Positions 21,027-29,263 are shown, numbered from the stretch's first letter. The stretch is 60,170 bases of DNA from Candidatus Mediterraneibacter intestinavium (GCA_019119205.1 DWXK01000019.1:1-60170), one strand, 5' to 3'. Notes: generated by a model not told the origin, from the letters alone. Translations and numbers: made by a program.

Positions 21027-21055
21027 TTGACATTCTTTCCTGTATGATTTATGAT
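21027..21055 (+). promoter_or_regulatory. aroF promoter (TTGACA-N17-TATGAT)
   Basis: A perfect -35 TTGACA (21027-21032) and -10 TATGAT (21050-21055), 17 bases apart, divergent from the lrgAB promoter. The leader to aroF is about 85 nt. Confidence 0.8.
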
Positions 21056-21146
21056 ACAAATGTTTTCACACTTTAAACAACTAAAATTTTACAGTGCGAA
21101 GTTACATCTAAAATTTTTATCAATATATTTTTGGAGGATAACCTAA

Positions 21147-22160
21147 ATGATCATTGTACTGAAACCACATACGACCGAAGAAAATATAACACGCGTAGAA
21201 AATCTTGTCAAAAAGCGCGGGCTTGACACTCATGTAGTCCGCGGAACTGAGATGACGATCATCGGCTGCATCGGAGATACCACCCTGATCGATCCCCGCC
21301 AGTTTGAGGTTGACAGTTCCGTTGACAAAGTCATGCACGTACAGGAACCTTATAAACTTGCCAACCGGGCTTTCCATCCGGAAGATTCTGTGATCGATGT
21401 CTCCGGCGTAAAGATCGGCGGCGGGCATCTCGGGCTGATCGCCGGTCCCTGCTCTGTGGAATCCTTTGAGCAGGTCCTCGGGATCGCCAGAGCAGCCAAG
21501 GAATCCGGGGCAAACCTGCTCCGCGGCGGCGCGTTCAAGCCTAGGACCAGCCCCTACTCTTTCCAAGGGCTCGGACTGGAAGGGCTTGACATCCTCTGCG
21601 CAGTAAAAGAAGAAGTCGGTCTCCCCATCGTGACAGAACTCATGTCTCCGCAGTATCTTGACATCTTCAACGAGAAAGTGGATCTGATCCAGATCGGAGC
21701 GCGCAATATGCAGAACTTTGACCTGCTCAAGCAGCTCGGTCAGGTTGACCGCCCTATCCTTCTCAAACGCGGCTTAAACGCCACCTACGAGGAGTGGATC
21801 ATGTCAGCGGAGTACATCATGGCGGCGGGAAACGAAAATGTCATCCTCTGCGAGAGAGGGATCCGTACCTTCGAGACTTTCACGAGAAACACCCTTGATC
21901 TGCAGAGTATCCCGGTGCTCCGCAAGAAGACCCACCTTCCGGTGGTCGTGGATCCCAGCCACGCAGGCGGAAAATGGTGGCTGGTCGAGCCGATGGCAAA
22001 AGCCGCTGTCGCAGCCGGCGCCGACGGGCTTATGATCGAAGTCCACAACGATCCCGAGTGCGCACTGTGTGACGGAGCCCAGTCCCTGAAACCGGAAAAA
22101 TATGATGCACTTCTTAAACAGGTACGTCAGATTGCAGAAGTTGTAGGAAAGATTCTGTAA
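21147..22160 (+). CDS. aroF: 3-deoxy-7-phosphoheptulonate (DAHP) synthase, type I beta
   Basis: The 337-residue enzyme condenses phosphoenolpyruvate and erythrose 4-phosphate, the first shikimate-pathway step. Residues 1-~70 form the ferredoxin-like regulatory domain (MIIVLKPHTTEENITRVENL), used by some relatives for feedback inhibition by tyrosine or phenylalanine. The KDO8P/DAHP synthase barrel follows: LIAGPCSVESFEQ, GGAFKPRTSPYSFQGLG, QIGARNMQNFDLL, VVDPSHAGGKWW. GGAGGATAACC precedes the ATG. aroB follows 82 nt downstream beyond a hairpin, so the two make dehydroquinate in sequence. Confidence 0.97.
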   Translation: MIIVLKPHTTEENITRVENLVKKRGLDTHVVRGTEMTIIGCIGDTTLIDPRQFEVDSSVDKVMHVQEPYKLANRAFHPEDSVIDVSGVKIGGGHLGLIAGPCSVESFEQVLGIARAAKESGANLLRGGAFKPRTSPYSFQGLGLEGLDILCAVKEEVGLPIVTELMSPQYLDIFNEKVDLIQIGARNMQNFDLLKQLGQVDRPILLKRGLNATYEEWIMSAEYIMAAGNENVILCERGIRTFETFTRNTLDLQSIPVLRKKTHLPVVVDPSHAGGKWWLVEPMAKAAVAAGADGLMIEVHNDPECALCDGAQSLKPEKYDALLKQVRQIAEVVGKIL

Positions 22161-22168
22161 ATTTCTTT

Positions 22169-22210
22169 AAAAGGTGCCGTGTACTTTTGAAAAAGTGCCT
22201 GGCACCTTTT
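22169..22210 (+). terminator. Hairpin between aroF and aroB
   Basis: AAAAGGTGCC (22169-22178) pairs with GGCACCTTTT (22201-22210), with ACTTTT/AAAAGT pairing inside. It ends in a short T run and is likely a partial terminator or attenuator in the aroF-aroB transcript. Confidence 0.65.
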
Positions 22211-22242
22211 GAAATCATTTTCTAAAAAAGGAGTTTCCTCAA

Positions 22243-23298
22243 ATGAAGTTGACAGTTAATTTAGGCAAAGACACCTATAATATCTATATCGAAAGGGGAA
22301 TCCTCTCCAAAACCGGGGAATATATCAGAAAAGTCTTTAATGGGCAAAAAATCATGATAATTTCGGATGACAATGTCTTTCCCCTGTATGGAGACGCGCT
22401 CCTGGGCTGCCTGGGTGGATATGAATGCCACACACTTGTACTGCCTCACGGAGAGCCCACAAAAAGTTTCCAGACGCTGCCCTCCGTCTATTCCGCACTC
22501 CTTGATGCACGGCTGACCAGGAGTGATCTGATCATCGCTCTGGGCGGAGGTGTGATCGGCGATCTTGCCGGCTTTGCGGCTGCAAGCTATCTGCGCGGCG
22601 TGAAACTGATCCAGATCCCTACCTCTCTCCTGGCACAGGTGGACTCCTCCGTAGGAGGGAAAGTCGCAGTGGACCTTCCGGAGGGAAAAAATCTTGTGGG
22701 AGCATTCTATCATCCGAAAATGGTCCTGATCGATCCTGACGTTCTTGACACCCTGCCGCGCCATTTTATCGCTGACGGAATGGGTGAGGTGATAAAATAC
22801 GGATGTATCAAAGACTCCCGGCTGTTTGATCTCCTGTGCTCCTATGATTCATTTGAGAGCCTGAGACCAGATCTCACAGATGTGATCACACGCTGCGTTG
22901 ACATCAAAAGAGAGGTTGTAGAAGCCGACCAGTATGACAAAGGTGAGCGCATGCTCCTGAATTTCGGACATACCCTTGCCCATACTGTAGAGCAGCATTA
23001 TAACTATGAGAGGGAAAGCCACGGTGAAGCGGTCGGCATCGGTATGTACCAGATCACAAAGATCGCCGAGGAGAAAGGACTGTCTGATCCCGGATGTGCG
23101 GAAAAGATCAGAAAAGCTCTCGATATCTATGGTCTGCCCTGCCAGTGTGGTCTTCCTCTCTCCGTCCTGACCGATGCTGTCACCCTGGATAAAAAGAATC
23201 TGGACGGGCACCTCAATGTTGTACTCTTAAAAGAGATCGGAAAAAGTTACACATACCCGACAGATGTAAGCTTTTTTGCCGGAGACGGCATCATTTAG
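22243..23298 (+). CDS. aroB: 3-dehydroquinate synthase
   Basis: The 351-residue NAD- and metal-dependent enzyme converts DAHP to 3-dehydroquinate, the second shikimate step. The NAD-binding LGGGVIGDLAGFAAASYLRG, the DSSVGGKVAVDLPEGKN segment and metal ligands in LNFGHTLAHTVE and ESHGEAVGIGM are all present. Length is normal. AAGGAG precedes the ATG. It acts directly after the upstream AroF; the remaining shikimate genes are not in the window. Confidence 0.97.
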   Translation: MKLTVNLGKDTYNIYIERGILSKTGEYIRKVFNGQKIMIISDDNVFPLYGDALLGCLGGYECHTLVLPHGEPTKSFQTLPSVYSALLDARLTRSDLIIALGGGVIGDLAGFAAASYLRGVKLIQIPTSLLAQVDSSVGGKVAVDLPEGKNLVGAFYHPKMVLIDPDVLDTLPRHFIADGMGEVIKYGCIKDSRLFDLLCSYDSFESLRPDLTDVITRCVDIKREVVEADQYDKGERMLLNFGHTLAHTVEQHYNYERESHGEAVGIGMYQITKIAEEKGLSDPGCAEKIRKALDIYGLPCQCGLPLSVLTDAVTLDKKNLDGHLNVVLLKEIGKSYTYPTDVSFFAGDGII

Positions 23299-23331
23299 AA
23301 TATAATTCGGAAACAATTCAGCTCTTCTCTT

Positions 23332-24315
23332 TTACAGCACTGCCCAGGGATCTTCCTTCCCCTCCGCCCGAAGAAGGCAGCTCTCAATGGAATGTTTCAC
23401 CATATCGCTCACCGCCTGGTCGGTATAGAACGCCATATGCGGAGTCACGATCACATTCGGGAAGCCCCGGAGGATATACAGATCCCGCTTGCTCAGAACC
23501 TCTGACTTCAGGTCATTGTAATACAGTCCGAACTCATCTTCTATCACATCCAGCCCGGCAGCCCCTACTTTTCCTGACTCTATCCCCTCGATCAGCGCCT
23601 TTGTATCGATCAGGCCTCCCCGCGCCGTGTTGACGATGACCACGCCGTCCTTCATCTTCTCCAGGGCAGCCTTGTCGACCATGTGGAAATTTTCCTGTGA
23701 CAGCGGCATATGCAGCGTGATCAGGTCACATTCCCTGAAAATGGTATCCAGATCCGCATACTGCGCATACCTTTTCACCTCATCATTTTCATACTTGTCA
23801 TAAGCATAGATCCTGCAGCCGAATCCGGACAGGTCACGGATCACAGACCTTCCGATCCTGCCTGTCCCGAGCACGCCAACTGTAAAATTGGGCAGTTCCC
23901 TTCCCTGGATCCCGGGAAGGGAAAAATCGTTCACCTCGGCTCTCTGCATGATGCGCTTCATCTTCCGTATCGACATCAGCATGAGCATGACCGTATAATC
24001 TGCCACACATTCCGGAGAATAAGACACGTTGCTCACATGGATCCCGCATCTTCTCGCCGCATCAAGATCCACATGGTCGTATCCGATTGTTCTGGTAGAG
24101 ATCATCTTCACTCCCAGTTCACGGAACCGCTCCATGAGCCTGGCGTCGATCTTCGAAGTGATGATGCTGATATACTCGTATCCCTCTGCCAGATGTGCAT
24201 TTTCCAGAGTAGGCGGAGCTGTGCAGGTCCCCAGTTCTACGTGATACTCCTCTGCAAATTTCTTAAAATACTCCGCCTCGTCAAATTCTCTGTGATCAAA
24301 AACAAAAATCTTCAT
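23332..24315 (-). CDS. D-2-hydroxyacid dehydrogenase (D-lactate dehydrogenase-like)
   Basis: The 327-residue NAD-dependent enzyme likely interconverts pyruvate and D-lactate or a related 2-oxoacid. The Rossmann motif VGVLGTGRIGRSVIRDL, the STRTIGYDHVDLDAA segment, the catalytic-region NTARGGLID and VTPHMAFYT (catalytic His) match the LdhA/VanH branch. It could instead act on another 2-oxoacid such as 4-methyl-2-oxopentanoate. Downstream of and same-stranded as the HAD phosphatase (27-nt gap); convergent with aroB. Confidence 0.9.
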   Translation of the reverse strand: MKIFVFDHREFDEAEYFKKFAEEYHVELGTCTAPPTLENAHLAEGYEYISIITSKIDARLMERFRELGVKMISTRTIGYDHVDLDAARRCGIHVSNVSYSPECVADYTVMLMLMSIRKMKRIMQRAEVNDFSLPGIQGRELPNFTVGVLGTGRIGRSVIRDLSGFGCRIYAYDKYENDEVKRYAQYADLDTIFRECDLITLHMPLSQENFHMVDKAALEKMKDGVVIVNTARGGLIDTKALIEGIESGKVGAAGLDVIEDEFGLYYNDLKSEVLSKRDLYILRGFPNVIVTPHMAFYTDQAVSDMVKHSIESCLLRAEGKEDPWAVL

Positions 24316-24342
24316 AACAACATTTCTCCCGACTTTCCAAAT

Positions 24343-25134
24343 TCAGATCAGCCCATAGTGTTTCAGAGCGTTTGCGATCCCATCTTCTTCTACGGCAGTG
24401 GTCACATATTCCGTATATGGATCCAGCACCGGAGAATGGACTCCCATGGCAACCGTATGCTGCGCGAACTGAAACATGGACAGGTCGTTGCTGCTGTCCC
24501 CAAACACGTATGCTCTGTCTTTCGGGATCCCCAGCCTGTCCAGCATAAATCCACACGCTGTCGCCTTGGAGTATCCTTTCTGGATCACCTCATAGGCATT
24601 GCTCCCCCGGTCGATCGCTTCCATGTCCTCCTCAATGAATTTCAGGAAACGGTCCAGGTCACTCTTTTCATCTGAATAGACAAAAAGCTTGTCATATGTG
24701 AACCTGCCGGATTCCAGCGCCTCTTCGATCCCCATGCCCTTCTCCCGGAAATATCTCCTGGACTGCTCCAGGTTCTCAAACCTTGTGATCCGCTCCGGAA
24801 AATAAACGTCCTCCACACCCTCTGCAATGCCGCTCAGGCTGCACCGTTCCATCTCCCTGATGATCTGTTTCCCCCGCTCCTGAGGTATGGAGCTGGCAAA
24901 CAGGATCTCATCGCCATATAAAAGGTAGGTCCCGCATCCGCACAGATATCCGTCAAAGCGGACGCGCCTCACCTCGGAGGGGACACTGCATATCGTCCTC
25001 CCTGTATTAATGAACAGAAGATGCCCCTGTTCCTGCGCCGCTCTCATAGCCCGGACCGCGCTCTCGGGAACTTCCTTCGTGTTTTCACTCAGGACAGTCC
25101 CGTCAATATCAAAAAATAAGACTGCTCTCTCCAT
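24343..25134 (-). CDS. Cof-type HAD-superfamily phosphatase
   Basis: The 263-residue protein has the HAD nucleophile motif FFDIDGTVL (D9, D11), a type IIB cap typical of Cof enzymes (sugar or cofactor phosphate hydrolases), and the Mg-binding VFGDSSNDLSMF near the C-terminus. I chose the start at 25134, with GGAGAAAAG ahead; the frame is open to 25176 but without a binding site. Substrate unknown. About 250 nt downstream of the shell-protein pair, beyond a terminator, so probably transcribed separately. Confidence 0.88.
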   Translation of the reverse strand: MERAVLFFDIDGTVLSENTKEVPESAVRAMRAAQEQGHLLFINTGRTICSVPSEVRRVRFDGYLCGCGTYLLYGDEILFASSIPQERGKQIIREMERCSLSGIAEGVEDVYFPERITRFENLEQSRRYFREKGMGIEEALESGRFTYDKLFVYSDEKSDLDRFLKFIEEDMEAIDRGSNAYEVIQKGYSKATACGFMLDRLGIPKDRAYVFGDSSNDLSMFQFAQHTVAMGVHSPVLDPYTEYVTTAVEEDGIANALKHYGLI

Positions 25135-25328
25135 CTTCTTTTCTCCTGCAAGATTATTCCCTGTACACTTTATCACTCATGCAGACAGATGTCCAGCAGA
25201 CACTTTCCGGCAATGAAGATTTTTCTCTCTCCGGCAGTGAAAGTTTTGTTTTTCACGCAGTAAAGATCTCTTCAAAAAAACTCTTCGGGAAACCTTCTGT
25301 AAAAACAAAGACCATCCCGCCTGAAAGC

Positions 25329-25383
25329 GCAAAAAATCACGGTGCCTGCAGAAACTGAAAAACCGTCTCTCAGGCACCGTGAT
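25329..25383 (-). terminator. Terminator after the microcompartment shell genes
   Basis: ATCACGGTGCCTG (25336-25348) and CAGGCACCGTGAT (25371-25383) form a perfect 13-bp stem. On the minus strand it is followed by TTTTTT. It begins right after the stop of the downstream shell gene. Confidence 0.9.
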
Positions 25384-25385
25384 CT

Positions 25386-25664
25386 TTACCTCTTTCTAAA
25401 CATCTCCACAATGTCAACCATCTCCCGGGACGGATTTGAGACGACCGCGGTCTCAACCACCGGGCAGGGCGGATCATTTTTCACGCTTTCCACCGCCGCT
25501 GTCACCGCTGAAACATCTCCTCCCATAAAGATCAGGACATGTCCGCCGCACTTAGTATCCTTTGTCACATATTCCACATCCGCTGTCTTCAGCATCCGGT
25601 CCGTGACGATCACCCCGTTCGCATCCCCTATGACTTCTACCAGTCCATAAGCTCCGTATTTCAT
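25386..25664 (-). CDS. Bacterial microcompartment (BMC) shell protein, hexamer type
   Basis: The 92-residue protein is a single BMC domain (YGLVEVIGDANGVIVTDRML, GGHVLIFMGGDVSAVTAAVE), the family that forms hexameric tiles in the shells of enzyme-filled compartments. The start at 25664 is an ATG with AGAGGTG upstream; a GTG at 25670 is too close. It lies 10 nt after another shell gene. No signature enzyme, aldehyde dehydrogenase or vertex (pentamer) protein is nearby, so the cargo is unknown. Confidence 0.9.
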   Translation of the reverse strand: MKYGAYGLVEVIGDANGVIVTDRMLKTADVEYVTKDTKCGGHVLIFMGGDVSAVTAAVESVKNDPPCPVVETAVVSNPSREMVDIVEMFRKR

Positions 25665-25674
25665 AACCACACCT

Positions 25675-25974
25675 CTACTTTCCTATCGTCATTGCGATCG
25701 CTGTCTCCGTATCCTCCGACGGAGCCGCGATCACCGTGTGGGAGATGATCTTGGTCAGCGGTCTCGCTGTTTCCAGCGCCGCTTCCATCGCTGCCTTCAC
25801 GTCAGAGACAGTCCCCCTCATCTTCACGCAGGCTCCGGCTCCGAGACGGTTCCTCTCTACCGCCTGGATCTTTACATCTGCCGCTTTTGCCGCAGCATCC
25901 AGAGCCACAAAGCAGATGCACTCACTTTCCAGTTCGAACACGCCAATCGCCATACCTGTATATTTCTCAGCCAT
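25675..25974 (-). CDS. BMC-domain shell protein
   Basis: The 99-residue protein is a single BMC domain (AIGVFELESECICFVALDAA, KAADVKIQAVERNRLGAGAC, VKAAMEAALETA), related to but clearly different from its downstream partner. It has AGGAGGAAGG before the ATG and is first gene of a two-gene transcript. The sequence carries an extra acidic stretch ESE and two cysteines in the first helix region. Role in a compartment is inferred only from the fold. Confidence 0.88.
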   Translation of the reverse strand: MAEKYTGMAIGVFELESECICFVALDAAAKAADVKIQAVERNRLGAGACVKMRGTVSDVKAAMEAALETARPLTKIISHTVIAAPSEDTETAIAMTIGK

Positions 25975-26069
25975 ACCCTTCCTCCTGATCTCACTTCCGG
26001 AACATGATATATAAGTTTCTTTCCCTGTCCCGGAAATGCGTATCCTCTTCTTCTTTTTTCCTATCTTTT

Positions 26070-26098
26070 ATTGTACTAAAAATGCGGTCGGAAATCAA
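26070..26098 (-). promoter_or_regulatory. Promoter of the two shell genes (TTGATT-N17-TACAAT)
   Basis: On the minus strand TTGATT (26093-26098) and TACAAT (26070-26075) are 17 bases apart, with about 90 nt of leader before the first shell gene. Confidence 0.6.
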
Positions 26099-26111
26099 TC
26101 CTGCATTTTCC

Positions 26112-26142
26112 TGCATGGTTCCCCCGGCGCTGCGCATATAAT
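26112..26142 (+). promoter_or_regulatory. Forespore (SigG)-like promoter of the pdaA-like gene
   Basis: TGCATG (26112-26117), 17 bases, then CATATAA (26135-26141) is close to the Bacillus SigG consensus TGMATA-N17/18-CATWWTA. B. subtilis pdaA is known to be SigG-dependent. An overlapping TATAAT at 26137-26142 lacks a good vegetative -35. Confidence 0.45.
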
Positions 26143-26170
26143 GGATACAAACAGAAACGGACAGGAAAAT

Positions 26171-27043
26171 ATGAAAAAATCGTCGGACCTGAAACTGATC
26201 TCTATCTTAAAAAAATCCATCTACACCAAAAAGACTGTAAAAATACTCTGCATATTTACCGCCGCCTTTTTTCTCGGCTCTTTCGCAGGTTTTCTCGCAG
26301 AACGCTTCTCCTCTGCCCCCGGAAAAGGAACCGACGCAGAAGCTGTGCCCGCCTCTGCAGAGGGGAACTGGGGATTAAGTTTCCAGGAGGAGGGACAGAC
26401 GCCTGCAGGGAACGCCACCTTTGAAGAGCTGGCCCGGTACGACGCCTACTATGCAGAAGACACAGAAGAAAGATCCATCTATCTCACATTTGACGCCGGC
26501 TATGAAAACGGAAATACAGGACCGATCCTTGACGCGCTGAAAAAACACAACGTCCCCGCCACCTTCTTCGTCGTCGGGACCTACATAGAGTCAGAGCCGG
26601 AGCTGATAAAGCGGATGGCAGAGGAAGGGCACACAGTGGGGAACCACACCTGGCATCACCCGGACATGTCAGCCATCTCGACTATGGATGCTTTTAAAAA
26701 GGAACTCGTTGATGTAGAAGATATCTACCGTGATGTGACCGGACAGGAGATGACAAAATTCTACCGTCCTCCGCAGGGAAAGTACAATGAAGAAAATCTG
26801 AAAATGGCTCAGCAGCTCGGATATAAGACTTTCTTCTGGAGCCTGGCATATGTAGACTGGTATGAAGACGATCAGCCCACAAAAGAAGAAGCGTTTGAGA
26901 AACTTCTGGGGCGGATCCACCCCGGCGCCATCGTCCTGCTGCACAGCACGTCGTCCACCAATGCGCAGATCCTGGATGAACTGCTGACAAAATGGGAGGA
27001 GATGGGATATACGGTGAAGCCGCTTACGGAATTGGCGGAGTGA
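26171..27043 (+). CDS. pdaA: Polysaccharide deacetylase, PdaA-like
   Basis: The 290-residue protein has an N-terminal membrane anchor (ILCIFTAAFFLGSFAGFL, residues ~24-42) and an exported NodB-type deacetylase domain. The Asp motif is YLTFDAGYENGNT, the metal-binding His pair is in GNHTWHHPD, and later motifs FYRPPQGKY and GAIVLLHS are present. The Phe-Asp-Ala-Gly form fits PdaA enzymes that make muramic delta-lactam of spore cortex. I chose the ATG at 26171 because AGGAAAAT precedes it and the promoter -10 lies at 26137; longer frames begin upstream of the promoter. Its stop is followed after 12 nt by structured element A. Confidence 0.9.
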   Translation: MKKSSDLKLISILKKSIYTKKTVKILCIFTAAFFLGSFAGFLAERFSSAPGKGTDAEAVPASAEGNWGLSFQEEGQTPAGNATFEELARYDAYYAEDTEERSIYLTFDAGYENGNTGPILDALKKHNVPATFFVVGTYIESEPELIKRMAEEGHTVGNHTWHHPDMSAISTMDAFKKELVDVEDIYRDVTGQEMTKFYRPPQGKYNEENLKMAQQLGYKTFFWSLAYVDWYEDDQPTKEEAFEKLLGRIHPGAIVLLHSTSSTNAQILDELLTKWEEMGYTVKPLTELAE

Positions 27044-27055
27044 GGAGAATCGTCC

Positions 27056-27197
27056 GCCGGAGGGAGAGGGATATATTGACGGCAGACACGCTCTCGCTCG
27101 GAAAACGACGCAGCGGTACGTAGGAGCGCAAAGGACGCGCTCCAAGTGCCGGCGTCGTTTTAACGGTCTTTCGTCAACACATCCCCCTCCCTCCGGC
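27056..27197 (+). repeat. Structured 3' element, copy A (downstream of pdaA)
   Basis: Outer 26-base arms (27056-27081 and 27172-27197) pair with three mismatches. The core at 27106-27158 has CGACGC/GCGTCG, then GGTAC/GTGCC, then GGAGCGC/GCGCTCC closing the loop AAAGGAC. Relative to copies at 1067-1197 and 27380-27507, stem bases change on both sides while AGCGGTAC, AGG, CAAARGACG, CCAAG and CCG are kept. It begins 12 nt after the stop codon, same orientation as the gene. No T run follows. Confidence 0.75.
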
Positions 27198-27379
27198 TGG
27201 GCTGTTCAGCTCCCCCGGCAATTTCGAAGACGGGCGGGAGAGGCGCGCCCCGGAGGGGCGCTGCTCCCTGGGGTAGATAAGTTTCCGATCGCAGCTTTCA
27301 TTTCCTGCCGAAAATGAAGGCTGCTCCGACGACGACAGTAGCTCCGAAAGCGTTCTCTCCTTCCGGCAGCGAAAGTGGA

Positions 27380-27507
27380 GCGGGAGGCGTGTGTTGATTG
27401 AGGACTGTAGAACGGCGCCGGTCCTTGGATCGCGTCTTTTGCGATCCTAGTACCGCTGCGTCGTTCTCCAAGCGGGAGCGGGTCCGAAAGCAATATCTGC
27501 CTCCCGC
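27380..27507 (-). repeat. Structured 3' element, copy B (downstream of FGGY kinase)
   Basis: Outer arms (27380-27396, 27491-27507) share nine perfect pairs and then a partly paired ATATTG/CAACAC segment also seen in copy A. On the minus strand the core reads AGCGGTACTAGG, stem GGATCGC/GCGATCC, loop AAAAGAC, then CCAAGGACCGGCG. It starts 12 nt after the kinase stop and is co-oriented with it. It shares CGCTYGGANAACGACGC upstream of the core with copy A. Confidence 0.75.
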
Positions 27508-27519
27508 GGCCCTGCCGGA

Positions 27520-29121
27520 TCAGATATTCTCTACTGCCGCCCTCTCGATCGCCAGTCCTTTTGTATATCTCTCCATGAACTTCTCATATCCTTCCACGTC
27601 CTCGGGTACGGGATCCATCCCGCTGCCCTCTGCATCATGGAAGACTTTATTGTTCAGGTAATCGGTCAGGCTCTCGCCATCTTCTTTTCTCACAAGATAA
27701 TCGGCGAGAAGGGCGATCCCCCATGCGCCGCCTTCTCCGGCGGTCTCCATGACATATACCGGGGTATCGATGGCTCCGGCAAGGATGCGCTGTCCCACGC
27801 CTTTTGTCTTAAAGAGCCCGCCATGTCCCATCATGCGGTCCAGTTTCACATTCTCTTTCTTCAAAAGGATATCCATTCCTGTCTTCAGCGCGCCAAGGGA
27901 TGTATAGAGGTGGACACGCATGAAATTGGCAAGATTGAAGCGGCTCTCAGGCGTGCGTACAAAGAGCGGTCTTCCTTCGTCAAATCCGGTGATATGCTCG
28001 CCCGAGAAATAATTGTATGCGAGCAGTCCGCCGCAGTCTTCGTCGCCTTCCAGCGCCTTATTGTAAAGCGTGGAAAACAGCCGGTTCATGTCCACGTCCA
28101 TCCCAAATGATTCTGCAAATTCCCTGAACAGCCCTACCCATGCATTCAGATCAGAAGTACAGTTGTTGCAGTGTACCATCGCCACAAGGTCACCGGAGGG
28201 CGTGGTCACAAGGTCGATCTCCTCGTAAGGTTTCGTCAGGTCTTTCTCAAGGACAGCCATCGCGAACACACTGGTCCCCGCAGACACATTTCCGGTGCGG
28301 ACGGCAACGCTGTTGGTAGCCGTCATCCCGGTTCCCGCATCGCCTTCCGGCGGGCACAGCGGGATCCCCGCCTCCAGGTTCCCGTCCGGATCGAGAAGCC
28401 GCGCGCCTTCTTCTGTCAGGCAGCCCGCATCCTGTCCTGCAAGGAGTACTTTGGGAAGGAGGTCTCTGATCTTCCACGGAAACCCTTTGCCCGCCACCAG
28501 TTCATCAAACTGGTCCAGCATCCTGCCGTCGAAATCTCTCGCCTCGATATTGATAGGGAACATGCCGGCGGCGTCTCCGCTGCCCAGCACTTTCTTCCCG
28601 GTCAGCTTCCAGTGGATATATCCTGAAAGAGTCGTAAAGAAACGCACTTTATCCACATGTTCCTCGCCGTTTAAGATCGCCTGATACAGATGTGCGATGC
28701 TCCACCGCTGCGGGATGTGGTAAGAAAACAGTTCAGAGAGTTTCTCTGAAGCCTCCCCTGTGATCGTATTCCTCCATGTTCGGAACGGCACGAGAAGTTC
28801 ATCATTTTCATCAAAAGCAAGATACCCGTGCATCATGGCGCTGAATCCCATCGACCTAAAGCGGATCAGCTTCACACCGTATTCTTCTTCCACATTTTTC
28901 ACCAGGTCTTTATAGCATCCCCGGAGTCCGGTCCACACATCCTCGATATCATAAGTCCAGATGTGGTCCACATATTTATTTTCCCAGTCATAACTTCCTG
29001 AAGCGACCGGAGACTTATCCTCATCGATGAGGACTGCCTTGATCCTTGTCGAGCCCAGTTCGATCCCGAGCACGGCCTCACCCGCTTCGATCGCTTTCCT
29101 GATTTCTTCCTTTCCGCGCAT
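27520..29121 (-). CDS. FGGY-family carbohydrate kinase (probable pentulokinase)
   Basis: The 533-residue enzyme phosphorylates a sugar, most likely L-ribulose or xylulose, given araA and an AraR-type regulator upstream. It has an N-terminal ATP-phosphate loop ([20 protein letters not shown]), a central substrate domain ([25 protein letters not shown]), and a C-terminal ATP domain ([19 protein letters not shown]). I chose the ATG at 29121, with GGAGGA six bases ahead; a GTG at 29127 abuts the site. The L-ribulose 5-phosphate 4-epimerase needed next is not visible. Confidence 0.88.
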   Translation of the reverse strand: MRGKEEIRKAIEAGEAVLGIELGSTRIKAVLIDEDKSPVASGSYDWENKYVDHIWTYDIEDVWTGLRGCYKDLVKNVEEEYGVKLIRFRSMGFSAMMHGYLAFDENDELLVPFRTWRNTITGEASEKLSELFSYHIPQRWSIAHLYQAILNGEEHVDKVRFFTTLSGYIHWKLTGKKVLGSGDAAGMFPINIEARDFDGRMLDQFDELVAGKGFPWKIRDLLPKVLLAGQDAGCLTEEGARLLDPDGNLEAGIPLCPPEGDAGTGMTATNSVAVRTGNVSAGTSVFAMAVLEKDLTKPYEEIDLVTTPSGDLVAMVHCNNCTSDLNAWVGLFREFAESFGMDVDMNRLFSTLYNKALEGDEDCGGLLAYNYFSGEHITGFDEGRPLFVRTPESRFNLANFMRVHLYTSLGALKTGMDILLKKENVKLDRMMGHGGLFKTKGVGQRILAGAIDTPVYVMETAGEGGAWGIALLADYLVRKEDGESLTDYLNNKVFHDAEGSGMDPVPEDVEGYEKFMERYTKGLAIERAAVENI

Positions 29122-29210
29122 TTCCACTCCTCCTTATCCGTTTCTCCTAAAATATCCTTAACTTTAATATGATCTTTATTTGCAGGACGTTACATGAACA
29201 GCAGCTATAA

Positions 29211-29246
29211 AACAAGGCGCCGCACCAGAAAAGTGCGGCGCCTGTG
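29211..29246 (-). terminator. Terminator after ddh
   Basis: AGGCGCCGCAC (29215-29225) and GTGCGGCGCCT (29233-29243) form a perfect 11-bp GC-rich stem followed on the minus strand by TGTTTT. It separates ddh from the downstream kinase. Confidence 0.85.
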
Positions 29247-29263
29247 GTACCTTGTCCGCAGTT

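Larger units (their letters stand above)
27044..27519. other. 476-nt structured non-coding region between convergent pdaA and FGGY kinase
   Basis: No supported gene. It holds structured element A (27056-27197, plus strand) next to the pdaA-like gene and element B (27380-27507, minus strand) next to the kinase, facing each other. The 180 nt between them contain further hairpins: GGGAG with GCGCCCC-GGA-GGGGCGC around 27234-27270, and AGCTTTCATTT/AAAATGAAGGCT around 27291-27322. A small open frame on the minus strand at 27206-27493 is judged fortuitous. Confidence 0.7.

Noticed and set aside
27206..27493. 95-codon minus-strand frame between pdaA and the kinase
   Set aside because: It is Arg/Ser/Pro-rich, has no ribosome binding site and covers hairpin repeats.
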